64,000 nt of DNA from NCBI GenBank assembly GCA_038561985.1, contig CP073276.1, positions 2,666,001 through 2,730,000 of the forward strand. Reading direction: 5' to 3'. Shown here in pieces: positions 37,600 through 45,577 of this stretch (the stretch's first letter is position 1; each line of letters opens with the position of its first letter). The stretch comes from Petrimonas sulfuriphila. GTDB taxonomy: Bacteria > Bacteroidota > Bacteroidia > Bacteroidales > Dysgonomonadaceae. A program made the position numbers and the translations under genes. The notes beneath the pieces were generated by a model, which had not been told where the DNA came from, ran no database searches, and saw nothing but the letters and a program-made list of their open reading frames with translations.

Positions 37600-37903
37600 A
37601 TTTCTCTGTTTGAGCGTTTTACGAAATTACCTGTATATCTTTTGTTGCTTCTGCAAAATCGTATATAGTTTGCCTGTTCATGTGAACTTCGAACGGTTAT
37701 TCCTTGAAAAATCCCTTTTGTTTGCTAAATTACAAAAAATAAAAAACGGAATGGGTTTTTACAACGAAATTCATAGACTGAGCTTCCAAATTCCGACTTT
37801 TAAGCAGCTTTAGGCGAGTAAAATAAATATTCCCATAAAACCAGTAAGTAAATATGTCGTAATCAACAGGACTTGAAGGGTTGTTTAATTCTATACTTCA
37901 TTC
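37600..37903. other. AT-rich intergenic stretch, no gene seen
   Basis: This 304-base gap between the metallo-beta-lactamase and DUF4419 genes contains short A/T runs and no frame with coding character. A GAACGGTTATTCC stretch near 37690 weakly resembles an end of the cassette-type repeat, but no partner half is visible. Confidence 0.4.
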
Positions 37904-39553
37904 TTATTGAACCTTCCTTCCACTCATATAAATAGTGGTCTCGGGAAGTAATCGTTTTAATTTCCCGATATTCTCTTCGGATGTTTTATTCATTAAAGAA
38001 AAGTTTCCAATCTTTATCTTTCCGAGTTCATCTGGAATTGTAAGTTTATTGCTGTTGAATTCTACCTCTAAAATCCATATTTCATCCAATTCCAAAACGT
38101 GCCTGGGGATTTCATCACGCGAAACCCTGATCCATCCATTCTTTCCCACGTTGTATTTTTTGCCATTCATGTTAATTTCCGTGTTTGGGAACCAATCTAA
38201 AATCTTTTCTGTCTCCTTATCCGATATTTCTCCTTCAATAAATAGTTTACCAATTTTCTTTGTTTTCATCCAATCCGGCAAGAACACCTCTTTTTTGAAG
38301 TGAAGTCCAAGTGAGTATATAACGTCTAGTTTTTTCAGGACCTCAGGTACAACGTTTATTTTCAGGTCAATCTTCGGCCCGAAACTACTACTGGGAATGT
38401 TTTCTGCTTCCAACTTTTGGTATAAGCCCATTTGGTCCGTATCTTTCTTTTTAATCATCCAACTTATTTGTGGTGTCAAGGCAAATGTTTCTTTATCTTG
38501 CTCAAGGCCGACAAAGCCCGCCCATAATTCAAGCGGGGTTTCTTCTGTATGGACACCGTCCGTTTTTACATACTTCAAATCAACTTTAACTATTTCTTCG
38601 GGTAAACTCCCGCCACCGATAAGTTTATTCAGATCGTTGCGTTTTCCTTCTTTGTCGTAAGGGAAGAATTTAACAATCCAGCCATCAATAATTTTAGGGG
38701 CGCCGTATTTCTTTTGAGAATGATATTTAAACATGTTCCTCCAAAAATTTTTATCAACTTTCCCTTTTGAGGCATTTACAAATTCTTTTAAGATTGGCTC
38801 TAATTCATTTGTCCACCATTTCAGGTCGTATTTTCCCATTTTTTTAGTCTTGTCAAGGATTTTTTGCCAATCTTCAGTTGTACCTTTTAACGTAATTTCG
38901 GGAATACCACAAACAATATATATTACTACAAACTCAAAGTATGGTTCCATCGCTTCCATTATTGTAATTTCAGAAGCAATTTTTTCGACTGCTGTTGTTG
39001 TGGAAAAATCAGAAGTTAACGTATTGATCAGCTCTTTGCCTGTATGTTCTGCAATCTGTGTTGTGAATTGAGGAAAAAAATCTTCCCAATTTATAGAGTC
39101 CTTTAATAAATCATTTTCAGAACTGACTGTTAATGTCAACTGCCCAGAAAAATCAACAAAATGTTTTCGGAGTTTCTCCGGGTTAGCGTTTACATGTCTT
39201 GCAAATCCCTGGCTTATTAATAACCAGATCATGTCGGGAGATAAAACAAACGGCCTGTGTTCTGCATAAGCCTGATACATCCCGTTAAAAAAGGAATTAT
39301 AATCATAATTCACAAGGCTGTCTGGAGCCTCGCTTTTGGCTAGAATATTGTATTTAAAATCCATTCCATTCCTTTCAACCTCCCATTTTGACAAACTTGC
39401 ATCTTTAAGGATCAGGTTTTTGTAAATATCATTGTATGATTGTAAATACAGTAACCTCTCGGGTTTTGAGAGCTTTTCGATCTCGAATGTGATTCCTTGT
39501 CCAAAAGACAGCAGTGGAACTAGAATCAGTGTTATGAATGTAATTTTTTTCAT
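37904..39553 (-). CDS. DUF4419 exported protein
   Basis: A signal peptide (to about LLSFGQ, residue 19) is followed by a region fitting DUF4419: HRPFVLSPDMIWLLISQGFARHVN, then FTTQIAEHTG, and later KFFPYDKEG. These blocks are conserved in this family in fungi and bacteria. The length is 549 with an extra C-terminal ~130 residues carrying beta-rich segments (LPDWMKTKKIGKLFIEGEIS). The function is unknown. It is a single AT-rich gene at the start of the cassette-like array. Confidence 0.8.
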   Translation of the reverse strand: MKKITFITLILVPLLSFGQGITFEIEKLSKPERLLYLQSYNDIYKNLILKDASLSKWEVERNGMDFKYNILAKSEAPDSLVNYDYNSFFNGMYQAYAEHRPFVLSPDMIWLLISQGFARHVNANPEKLRKHFVDFSGQLTLTVSSENDLLKDSINWEDFFPQFTTQIAEHTGKELINTLTSDFSTTTAVEKIASEITIMEAMEPYFEFVVIYIVCGIPEITLKGTTEDWQKILDKTKKMGKYDLKWWTNELEPILKEFVNASKGKVDKNFWRNMFKYHSQKKYGAPKIIDGWIVKFFPYDKEGKRNDLNKLIGGGSLPEEIVKVDLKYVKTDGVHTEETPLELWAGFVGLEQDKETFALTPQISWMIKKKDTDQMGLYQKLEAENIPSSSFGPKIDLKINVVPEVLKKLDVIYSLGLHFKKEVFLPDWMKTKKIGKLFIEGEISDKETEKILDWFPNTEINMNGKKYNVGKNGWIRVSRDEIPRHVLELDEIWILEVEFNSNKLTIPDELGKIKIGNFSLMNKTSEENIGKLKRLLPETTIYMSGRKVQ

Positions 39554-39611
39554 GTTGTTTCTCTAAATAAACTGTTGTTAATGCATTTTCCCCTATTTTT
39601 TAGATTTCATG

Positions 39612-39738
39612 TTATAATGCCTGTCGTGCCGGATTATTTACTCATGGTTTTTGATTTTTTCTATAAAATCTATATGTGTTGTCGTTGTCTGATATATGCC
39701 TGAACGCCAGGCCGTCTGACGCTAAGCCCCTGTTAGCC
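39612..39738. repeat. Cassette-type inverted-repeat element E1 (left half weak)
   Basis: The right half GTCTGACGCTAAGCCCCTGT with the terminal core GTTAGCC is clear and resembles the right half of E11. The left half (TGTTATAATGCC, then TGCCGGATTATTTAC) is more doubtful. The stop codon of the DHFR-like gene (TAA) is inside the terminal GTTA. Confidence 0.45.
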
Positions 39739-40299
39739 GTTTGTTGTTCTTTCGTTTACCGGTTCATAATAAAGAATGACTGCTCCACCGCTAAACGTTT
39801 TGGTTTTTGTGAGTTTAAGCGTAATTTTTTCGTTGATGTTTTTAAACAACGGCAACCCACTCCCTGCGATAACAGGGTGAACACAAAGTTGATATTCGTC
39901 TATTAAATTAAGTTTCGTCAAAGCTACAATCAAGCTCGGGCTGCATACAAAAACGTCTTTCCCCGATTGTTGTTTGAGTCCCAGAACTTCTTCCACCAGG
40001 CCTTGACTTGCTAATTTTGCACTTTTCCAGTTTACATTTCTCAATGTGCGGGAAAAAACAATCTTCGGAGTGTTATCTATTGCCACAGCAAAGTCGTCCA
40101 TTGCTTTGTTGCCTGTGGGGTTTTCCAGCACGGTTCGCCAAAACTCCATAAGCTGGTAGGTTATCCTGCCGTATAACGCTGTGTCCGCACTTCTCAAGAG
40201 GTCAGCGTAATACTGATGTATTTCATCGTCAGGGATACCTGAGGTATGGTCACAAAACCCGTCGAGCGTCATATTGATTGCTGCAATTACTTTTTTCAT
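39733..40299 (-). CDS. Dihydrofolate reductase-family protein (RibD C-terminal-like reductase)
   Basis: The 188-residue protein starts KKVIAAINMTLDGFCDH, followed by LYGRITYQLMEFW and VCSPSLIVALTKLNLIDEY. This is the pattern of the RibD C-terminal/DHFR-like family. These are NADPH-linked reductases of unsettled substrate, often on mobile DNA. The stop codon TAA falls in the terminal GTTA of element E1, so the last residues (TTNG) are encoded at the element edge. Confidence 0.88.
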   Translation of the reverse strand: MKKVIAAINMTLDGFCDHTSGIPDDEIHQYYADLLRSADTALYGRITYQLMEFWRTVLENPTGNKAMDDFAVAIDNTPKIVFSRTLRNVNWKSAKLASQGLVEEVLGLKQQSGKDVFVCSPSLIVALTKLNLIDEYQLCVHPVIAGSGLPLFKNINEKITLKLTKTKTFSGGAVILYYEPVNERTTNG

Positions 40300-40342
40300 A
40301 ATTTTTTTTGTCAGTCTGTTTTGTGAATCGTTCTACAATGAC

Positions 40343-40362
40343 TAGTAACGGTTGTTAGTGGC
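40343..40362. repeat. Mini element E2 (two ends fused)
   Basis: TAGTAACGGTTGTTAGTGGC looks like a left end (TAACGG) joined directly to a right end (GTTAGTGG), with the ~100-base middle missing. It lies 12 bases after the stop of the MDR gene. Confidence 0.45.
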
Positions 40363-40373
40363 TGGTGTTCTTA

Positions 40374-41339
40374 TCATTCACGTATCTTTAAAATAACATT
40401 ACCTGTTTTTTGCCCCGATTCAACGTATCTGTAAGCATCCACAATTTGGCCTAACGTATAAAATCTGTCTATTACAGGCTTGAATTCACCTTTTTCAACA
40501 AGCTCTTTCAAAAATATTATATCTTGCTTGGAGATAGACGGAATTGGAAACAAAAGTCTTTTACCTCCCCAAAGTGGTGTGGTCAATGCAAATAATATAT
40601 TTTCTGCGTTTTTCCCAAATTCAGTTGAGATGTATATTCCTTTTTCAGTTAATAAAGGTTTGCACTTACCAAATGAACTTTTTCCCACTGCGTCAAAGAT
40701 GAAAGCAAACTTATCTTCTGTCTTCGTAAAATCCTGTGTCTGATAATCAATGACTGTGTCTGCACCGAGAGATCTCACCAGATCTACGTTTTTTGTATTA
40801 CAGACAGCTGTTACTGTTGCACCAAAGTGTTTTAGTAATTGTACAGCTGCAGAACCGATAGCCCCCGTTGCTCCGTAGACTAGAACTTTTTGTCCGGGCT
40901 CTACTTTTGCTGCCCGAATATTTACTAAGGCATAATGAGACCCTTCCGTAATAGCTGCCGCTTCATCAAAACTCATATTCTCCGGCATATTTATAACCGC
41001 ATCGTTTTCAGCGATTGTCAGATATTCTCCGTGCCCACCAAAGGTTTTATCATTGAAGCCAAAAACTTTATCTCCATTCCTGAATGCAGTTACATATTTC
41101 CCAACTTCTTCAACAACACCCGAAAACTCACAACCCAGTATCTTGTGTTTTGGTCGAAATAGTCCGCTCCAAAATCTTGAAATAAAATATTCAGCACTAC
41201 GGAATCCCGAATCGGTGCGGTTTACTGTTGACGAATATACCTTAAGCAATATTTCATTGTCCTTCGGTGAAGGCCTGGCGACTTCCGTTAATCTGGCAAC
41301 TTCCGGTGGACCGTATTTTGAGTATACAATTGCTTTCAT
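40374..41339 (-). CDS. Zinc-independent MDR-family NAD(P)H alcohol dehydrogenase/quinone oxidoreductase-like protein
   Basis: The 321-residue protein has the GroES-like N-terminal domain (GCEFSGVVEEVGKYV, KVFGFNDKTFGGHGEY) and the nucleotide-binding motif VYGATGAIGSAAVQLLKHFG. No structural-zinc cysteine cluster is visible, pointing to the quinone oxidoreductase side of the MDR superfamily. The substrate is unknown. It stands alone between elements E2 and E3 and so looks like a single-gene cassette. Confidence 0.9.
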   Translation of the reverse strand: MKAIVYSKYGPPEVARLTEVARPSPKDNEILLKVYSSTVNRTDSGFRSAEYFISRFWSGLFRPKHKILGCEFSGVVEEVGKYVTAFRNGDKVFGFNDKTFGGHGEYLTIAENDAVINMPENMSFDEAAAITEGSHYALVNIRAAKVEPGQKVLVYGATGAIGSAAVQLLKHFGATVTAVCNTKNVDLVRSLGADTVIDYQTQDFTKTEDKFAFIFDAVGKSSFGKCKPLLTEKGIYISTEFGKNAENILFALTTPLWGGKRLLFPIPSISKQDIIFLKELVEKGEFKPVIDRFYTLGQIVDAYRYVESGQKTGNVILKIRE

Positions 41340-41383
41340 TTTCTATTTGATTTGTTGATTCTTGATCGTCTTGTCCCACACTT

Positions 41384-41415
41384 ACCACTAACATGCCGGA
41401 TCGCGGAGTGCGTCC
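41384..41415. repeat. Partial cassette-type element E3 (one end)
   Basis: ACCACTAACATGCCGGATCG followed by CGGAGTGCG resembles the left end and inner part of the family (compare TTTCGGAGCAC in E6 and E14). No right half is seen. It sits 4 bases after the serine hydrolase stop. Confidence 0.4.
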
Positions 41416-41419
41416 TTTT

Positions 41420-42742
41420 TTATTCTCTCGTGAATGTAAATTGTCCACCGCCTTGTTTTAGGATCATTGTGTTGTCTGCCGGACTGAACTCCAACACAAC
41501 TCCCGCCCGGTCAAACTTAAATTTATCTTTTTCGGTTGCTTCAAGTGGAAACGCTGATTGTCCTGTTGCTTGTGCGATTAACGTATTTCCGTCTTTTGTA
41601 ATTGTAATTTTCAAAGCGATTTGCTTGGAAGCATAAACACCCAGATACCCATCCAATTCTTCCGGAGTCAAGTTGTAAGTTGCGAATACCGGAATTTCGT
41701 ATGGCTTGTCGTAAACCGCACTTAAAACCGCAATAGAAATGTCGTTGTTATTGAAGTTTGTTCCGTTTGAAGTTAAAGCGTACGAAATCTTGTCGTCGGT
41801 AAAATGCGAGTAAACCGAACTGAACCCATCAATTCCGCCTGTGTGTCCGAAGCCAATACTTTCGTAGAAAGGAATTGGAAACAAACCAATTCCGTAACCG
41901 TCTTTTATGGTTTTCATTATCTCAAGACTTTCAGATTTCAAAAGTCTTCCGCCAAATAAAGCGTCTGCAAATTTTGTCAAGTCGCTTGGTGTAGAAATAA
42001 TAGCGCCTGCACCCAGCGGAATGGTATAATCTGTTTCATTTTCCACTTTCCAGGTTCCTGCGAAACTGTATGATTTACATTCGTTGTTGTTAGGATTGAT
42101 TTTGCCAAAAACATACGTGTTTGTCAAATTTATTGGCTTAACAATGTATTCTTGCAATAAGTCTGCATACGATTTTGCAAAAGTCGCTTCAAGAATGTAA
42201 GATAAGAGAACAAAATTTGAATTGCTGTATGCTGCTTTACTGTCTGGTTTGAAGTCGCTACCGCCTTTTGAAATGATTTCCACCATTTCTTTTTCTGTCT
42301 TTGGTTGTGTGTTCCAGGTCAAGTAATCTTTATCGTTTGTGAAATTGTGTATTCCGCTTCTATGACCTAGCAAATGCTTTACGGTAATTTCATCTGCGTT
42401 TATGATTGTTGGAAACCATTTGTCAATAGTTTGGTTCAGGCATACCTTTTTTTCTTCAACCGCTTTTAAAACCAAAACGGCTGTGAACGATTTAGAAATG
42501 GAGCCAATTCTGTATTTGGAATTTTCAGTTGCTTTGGTGTTGTTTTCAACGTCTGCGAGACCAACGGTTTTTGAATAAATTATTTCTCCGTTTTTTGAAA
42601 CGGCGACGCTTCCCATAAACTTATTGTTTTGTTCAAGTGCGTTGAAATAGTTATCTAATTTAGTTTTGTCAAAACCGGTTTGAGCAATTCCTATTTGACC
42701 TAATGTCAGAACTAGAGCTGTTGTTAAGATTGTTTTTGTCAT
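41420..42742 (-). CDS. Secreted serine hydrolase, class C beta-lactamase/DD-peptidase-like
   Basis: A signal peptide (to about GIAQ, residue 20) is followed by the penicillin-recognising fold: S81-I-S-K84 (SxxK nucleophile), Y172-S-N174 (YxN) and a C-terminal GHTGGIDG block (HxG). A ~110-residue C-terminal DUF3471-like beta domain (LDGYLGVYASKQIALKITI) follows. Members are esterases, D-aminopeptidases or carboxypeptidases; true beta-lactamase activity is not implied. It is a single-gene unit in the cassette-like array. Confidence 0.9.
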   Translation of the reverse strand: MTKTILTTALVLTLGQIGIAQTGFDKTKLDNYFNALEQNNKFMGSVAVSKNGEIIYSKTVGLADVENNTKATENSKYRIGSISKSFTAVLVLKAVEEKKVCLNQTIDKWFPTIINADEITVKHLLGHRSGIHNFTNDKDYLTWNTQPKTEKEMVEIISKGGSDFKPDSKAAYSNSNFVLLSYILEATFAKSYADLLQEYIVKPINLTNTYVFGKINPNNNECKSYSFAGTWKVENETDYTIPLGAGAIISTPSDLTKFADALFGGRLLKSESLEIMKTIKDGYGIGLFPIPFYESIGFGHTGGIDGFSSVYSHFTDDKISYALTSNGTNFNNNDISIAVLSAVYDKPYEIPVFATYNLTPEELDGYLGVYASKQIALKITITKDGNTLIAQATGQSAFPLEATEKDKFKFDRAGVVLEFSPADNTMILKQGGGQFTFTRE

Positions 42743-42829
42743 TTTTGTCTTGTTAATGTTGTCGTTTACGGGTCGCCTTAAAATAACGTTTAGTGTATGG
42801 ATAGTAACTGATTAAGGATTTTATTTCTG

Positions 42830-43288
42830 TCAAGTTTCAAGCTCTGTCGTTAATCCTTCGTGTGCTAACTCTAACGTCTCTATTGCAACTTCATTTGCAT
42901 CCGATTTTAAATCCGGACTTGAAATTTTAGTAGGCCAAGCATTTGTCAACCTCCAAGTCATAATAGGTTTTCCACCTTCATCCAACAACTGGATTGTTAC
43001 TGTTTCTCTTTTAATGGTATTCATTTTAATGGCATCATACCAATTAAAGAAATTATTGTCTTTCACTAAAACGCCTTTCTTAAGAATAATGTTTCCTCCT
43101 TTAGTTAATCCAGGCATTTTAATCGTTGAGAATTGTTTGCCATCTCCATGTCTGTATTCCATGGGTTGTGTTTCTGTTCCTAATCCGGAAATTTCTTGAA
43201 ACGATATTGTCTTGTCTTGTGAACCGAATTTAACTGTAAAGTAAAACTTTGGTAATGGCCATACATTATCTTGAGCTTCTTCTGTCAT
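42830..43288 (-). CDS. Contractile injection system tube protein (T4 gp19/Afp1-like), solitary
   Basis: The 152-residue protein matches the phage tail tube gp19-like family: PLPKFYFTVKFGSQ, then FQEISGLGTETQPMEYRHGD, MPGLTKGGNIILKKGV and a final IETLELAHEGL. In phage-like contractile injection systems such proteins stack as hexamers into the inner tube. No sheath, baseplate, spike or AAA+ gene is visible within 60 kb, so it is an orphan here. It follows the methyltransferase gene by 4 bases, which suggests co-expression. Confidence 0.88.
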   Translation of the reverse strand: MTEEAQDNVWPLPKFYFTVKFGSQDKTISFQEISGLGTETQPMEYRHGDGKQFSTIKMPGLTKGGNIILKKGVLVKDNNFFNWYDAIKMNTIKRETVTIQLLDEGGKPIMTWRLTNAWPTKISSPDLKSDANEVAIETLELAHEGLTTELET

Positions 43289-43292
43289 AATA

Positions 43293-44204
43293 TTATAGAT
43301 TTGATTTTTTTATTATCGTCGTTTTAAAATCATATCCTTCAATCTCGTATTTTTTTAAGTCATACTGTTTATTGTCAAGATATTTCTCAATAAACGGTAA
43401 ATCCGGTGCATAGTGAAAGCTGCCACCGATTTTCAATGAGTTCAGAATATTCATATAAGTTTTGGCATATTCGATATAGTTGCCGTCTTCTCTCAAATTA
43501 TGATGATTAAAATGATTGGAAAATCCCAGGTTACTGACTACGGTTCCCCATTTGTCTGTTCCGTAATCGTATTCCAGCCAATCTGAGGTTATTAAATTTG
43601 AGGTTGAAAACTTAAATCTGTCAATCCCATAAGCTTCAATTTTTTGATTTCTAAAATAATCTACCAGATATCCATTGATTCCGCAACCTATATCCAAAAC
43701 CGGTTGTAATAAATGTTTAATATCAACCTGTAAAATTTTAAGTTGCAATTTAGGGGTATATTCAGAGCAAACAACTGGACTTATTTTCTCGTTGTCATCT
43801 TTATATAATTTTTCTGCGAAAGGATTATTTTCTTTAAGCCAGAATTTTAGCTTTTCGTAATGTTCTTTTGAAATGTTGTCAATTGAATATGCTCTTGTCT
43901 GAAGGGCTTCAAATAAATTAGAATATATTTGTCTTAAGTTGTTTTTAGCTTTTAAGTCAAACGAATAGTATTGATTTACTCTGCAAAACTCTTCGATGGC
44001 TTTGTCTTTTGCATAATCAATTAAATACTCTTTAGAATGAGGGGTTAGTTTGTCAATATTCGAAATAGCTTTTACTGTTTCATTGGCAAATTGAAATATC
44101 TCCAGATTATCAAGAAAAATGTTTTTACCTTGATTAAATCCTATTTGTTTATCAATATTTTCGGTAAATCTGTCTGTTAGCATTGGTTTTTTTGTATATG
44201 GCAT
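43293..44204 (-). CDS. Class I SAM-dependent methyltransferase-like protein
   Basis: Residues ~165-250 form a SAM-binding Rossmann fold: motif I PVLDIGCGINGYLVDYF and acidic motif II AYGIDRF. A helical N-terminal ~150 residues of unknown fold precedes it. The substrate is unknown. The ATG at 44204 directly abuts the outer GTT of element E5 (CCGTTATG on the coding strand), leaving no native leader. The gene is very AT-rich. It is followed at 4 bases by the tube protein gene. Confidence 0.75.
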   Translation of the reverse strand: MPYTKKPMLTDRFTENIDKQIGFNQGKNIFLDNLEIFQFANETVKAISNIDKLTPHSKEYLIDYAKDKAIEEFCRVNQYYSFDLKAKNNLRQIYSNLFEALQTRAYSIDNISKEHYEKLKFWLKENNPFAEKLYKDDNEKISPVVCSEYTPKLQLKILQVDIKHLLQPVLDIGCGINGYLVDYFRNQKIEAYGIDRFKFSTSNLITSDWLEYDYGTDKWGTVVSNLGFSNHFNHHNLREDGNYIEYAKTYMNILNSLKIGGSFHYAPDLPFIEKYLDNKQYDLKKYEIEGYDFKTTIIKKSNL

Positions 44205-44335
44205 AACGGTTCGGGGCTTTGTGTTCGGGTGGGATTGCGGGCTACGTACCTATCCGCCGACACAAAAGTTGATGCGGGGCAGGAGTGTTGATATAACAAA
44301 TTAAACACCAATGTTTTATATGCGATGTTGCCAGC
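44204..44335. repeat. Cassette-type inverted-repeat element E5
   Basis: The left half is TAACGGTTCGGGGCTTTGTG, the middle has GGGATTGCGGGC, and the right half is AATGTTTTATATGCGATG then GTTGCCAGCTG. Left and right halves do not pair well with each other, but each matches a half of another copy (left with E11/E14, right with E9). It appears to be a recombinant copy. Confidence 0.7.
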
Positions 44336-44376
44336 TGTATTTCTAATTCAAAATGATAGGTCATCTGTCTGTATTG

Positions 44377-45180
44377 TCAAAATTGTTCCGCCAATTTTTT
44401 ACCCAAATAGGTCGCAATCGCCGAAGTTACTTCAACCACTAATTCAGCTTCTAAATATTCAGGAGCTTTACCTTCTCTTAAATGTCGACCTTGTTCTGAA
44501 GTAAAACCCCAAATCTTGGTTACTGCTTGGTCAAGTGGTGTTGGTATAACTCCTGGGTATTTTTTCATTAAGTCTCCAAGTGTTGATTTTGTATCACCAG
44601 TAATTTCTCTTGTCACACATTCCAAGCAAGCTAAAGAGTGCTGAATTGCACCAGTTATGTCTGGCGTTGGTCTTCTTGACAGATCATTAAGTGCTTCTCT
44701 TATTTCTGTCTTAGCTGTCTGCAGTTTGGCGGTTTCAAGAACCGAAACTACCGTCTTGACCGCAGTTTCAAATACTTTGTCTCCACGAGTTTCAATTTGT
44801 CCATTTACAATTTTCCAACCTATACCATTAGCTATAAAATATTCATTGATTTCGCGTATAAATATTTCTTTGTCTTTTGGATCAAGTTTTTGAATGATTA
44901 CTTCAATTATGTCATAAACTATGTACCATTCACAATTTTCTAAATGTTGACCAACCTCCCAGTCAATATTTGGATATTCAGACCAATTATTTCTGTCAGG
45001 TGCAATTTTCAAAACTCTTGATGTTATTGCTCTTAAGTCAGATGGATTTTTATTAAGGTCGTAAAAAGCCATTTTTATAAAGCCACGAAGTCCTTCTGGT
45101 GCGTCCTCACGTACTGTAATTTCTTTCTCCTTAAGAGAGAAAAGTCCTTGTCGTTTTGAAAATGTTTCTTTGTTTATCAT
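44377..45180 (-). CDS. AbiJ N-terminal-domain-like abortive infection protein
   Basis: The start FSKRQGL and the following acidic VREDAPEGLRGFIKMAFYDL resemble the AbiJ-NTD4 domain found at the N-terminus of abortive-infection proteins. The C-terminal part has SLACLECVTREITGD, LGDLMKKYPGVIP and KIWGFTSEQGRHLREG, similar to a HEPN-like Abi C-terminal domain (usually GxRHG). If so, the protein would be an RNA-cleaving toxin held silent until phage infection. This is family inference from motifs and I could not run a profile search. It is a single-gene unit between E5 and E6. Confidence 0.55.
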   Translation of the reverse strand: MINKETFSKRQGLFSLKEKEITVREDAPEGLRGFIKMAFYDLNKNPSDLRAITSRVLKIAPDRNNWSEYPNIDWEVGQHLENCEWYIVYDIIEVIIQKLDPKDKEIFIREINEYFIANGIGWKIVNGQIETRGDKVFETAVKTVVSVLETAKLQTAKTEIREALNDLSRRPTPDITGAIQHSLACLECVTREITGDTKSTLGDLMKKYPGVIPTPLDQAVTKIWGFTSEQGRHLREGKAPEYLEAELVVEVTSAIATYLGKKLAEQF

Positions 45181-45202
45181 TGTTTGTGTCTGTCTTTAAT
45201 AT

Positions 45203-45339
45203 AGCTGGTAACGTTTAGCGCTTGGCGCAGTGACGGATTTCGGAGCACCAAACTGTCAATACACCACAAAGGTTGATGCGAGGTAGAATGTTCAATTAAC
45301 CACTTCACCCGCCATTTAACCAAACGCTTGTTACCAGCT
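45203..45339. repeat. Cassette-type inverted-repeat element E6
   Basis: The ends are perfect 10-bp inverted repeats, AGCTGGTAAC and GTTACCAGCT, with further pairing inside (TTTAGCGCTTGG with CCAAACGC). The middle TTTCGGAGCACCAAACTGTC closely matches E14. A 69-codon open frame running through it is not a gene. Confidence 0.75.
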
Positions 45340-45474
45340 GGCGTTCTAATTCTCTGTATCAATAATTCATAAAGTTCGGCTTTCAATATTACTTTTTCTG
45401 TCTTACTGGTTTATTCAACTTTTATACCTCTCTTTATCTTAAAATAGCATCAGGTTCACTATTTATTTTATCTA

Positions 45475-45567
45475 CTTGGACACTATGTCCAACTTCTTGT
45501 CCAACTCCAATGTTTAAAGCATCTTTATTATCTCTAACTTGGACATTATGTCCAACTTCTTGTCCAA
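45475..45567. repeat. Two 30-bp direct repeats 63 bases apart, each holding a 17-bp palindrome
   Basis: CTTGGACAyTATGTCCAACT continuing TCTTGTCCAA occurs at 45475-45504 and 45538-45567 with one or two differences. The inner TTGGACATTATGTCCAA is a perfect palindrome in the second copy. The period of 63 equals 21 codons, and the frame of the upstream deaminase gene stays open through both copies after its TGA. Confidence 0.75.
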
Positions 45568-45577
45568 GCTGTCTATC

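Noticed and set aside
41420-42742. Class C beta-lactamase resistance gene
   Set aside because: The SxxK and YxN motifs are shared with many esterases and peptidases, and the extra C-terminal domain argues against a true beta-lactamase.
42745-42829. Possible further cassette element between the serine hydrolase and tube-protein genes
   Set aside because: GTCGTTTACGGGTCGCC and AACGTTTAGTG fragments hint at ends, but no pairing arms or middle block can be seen.
45177-45386. 69-codon minus-strand frame over element E6
   Set aside because: The frame is made almost entirely of the inverted-repeat element and has no protein character.
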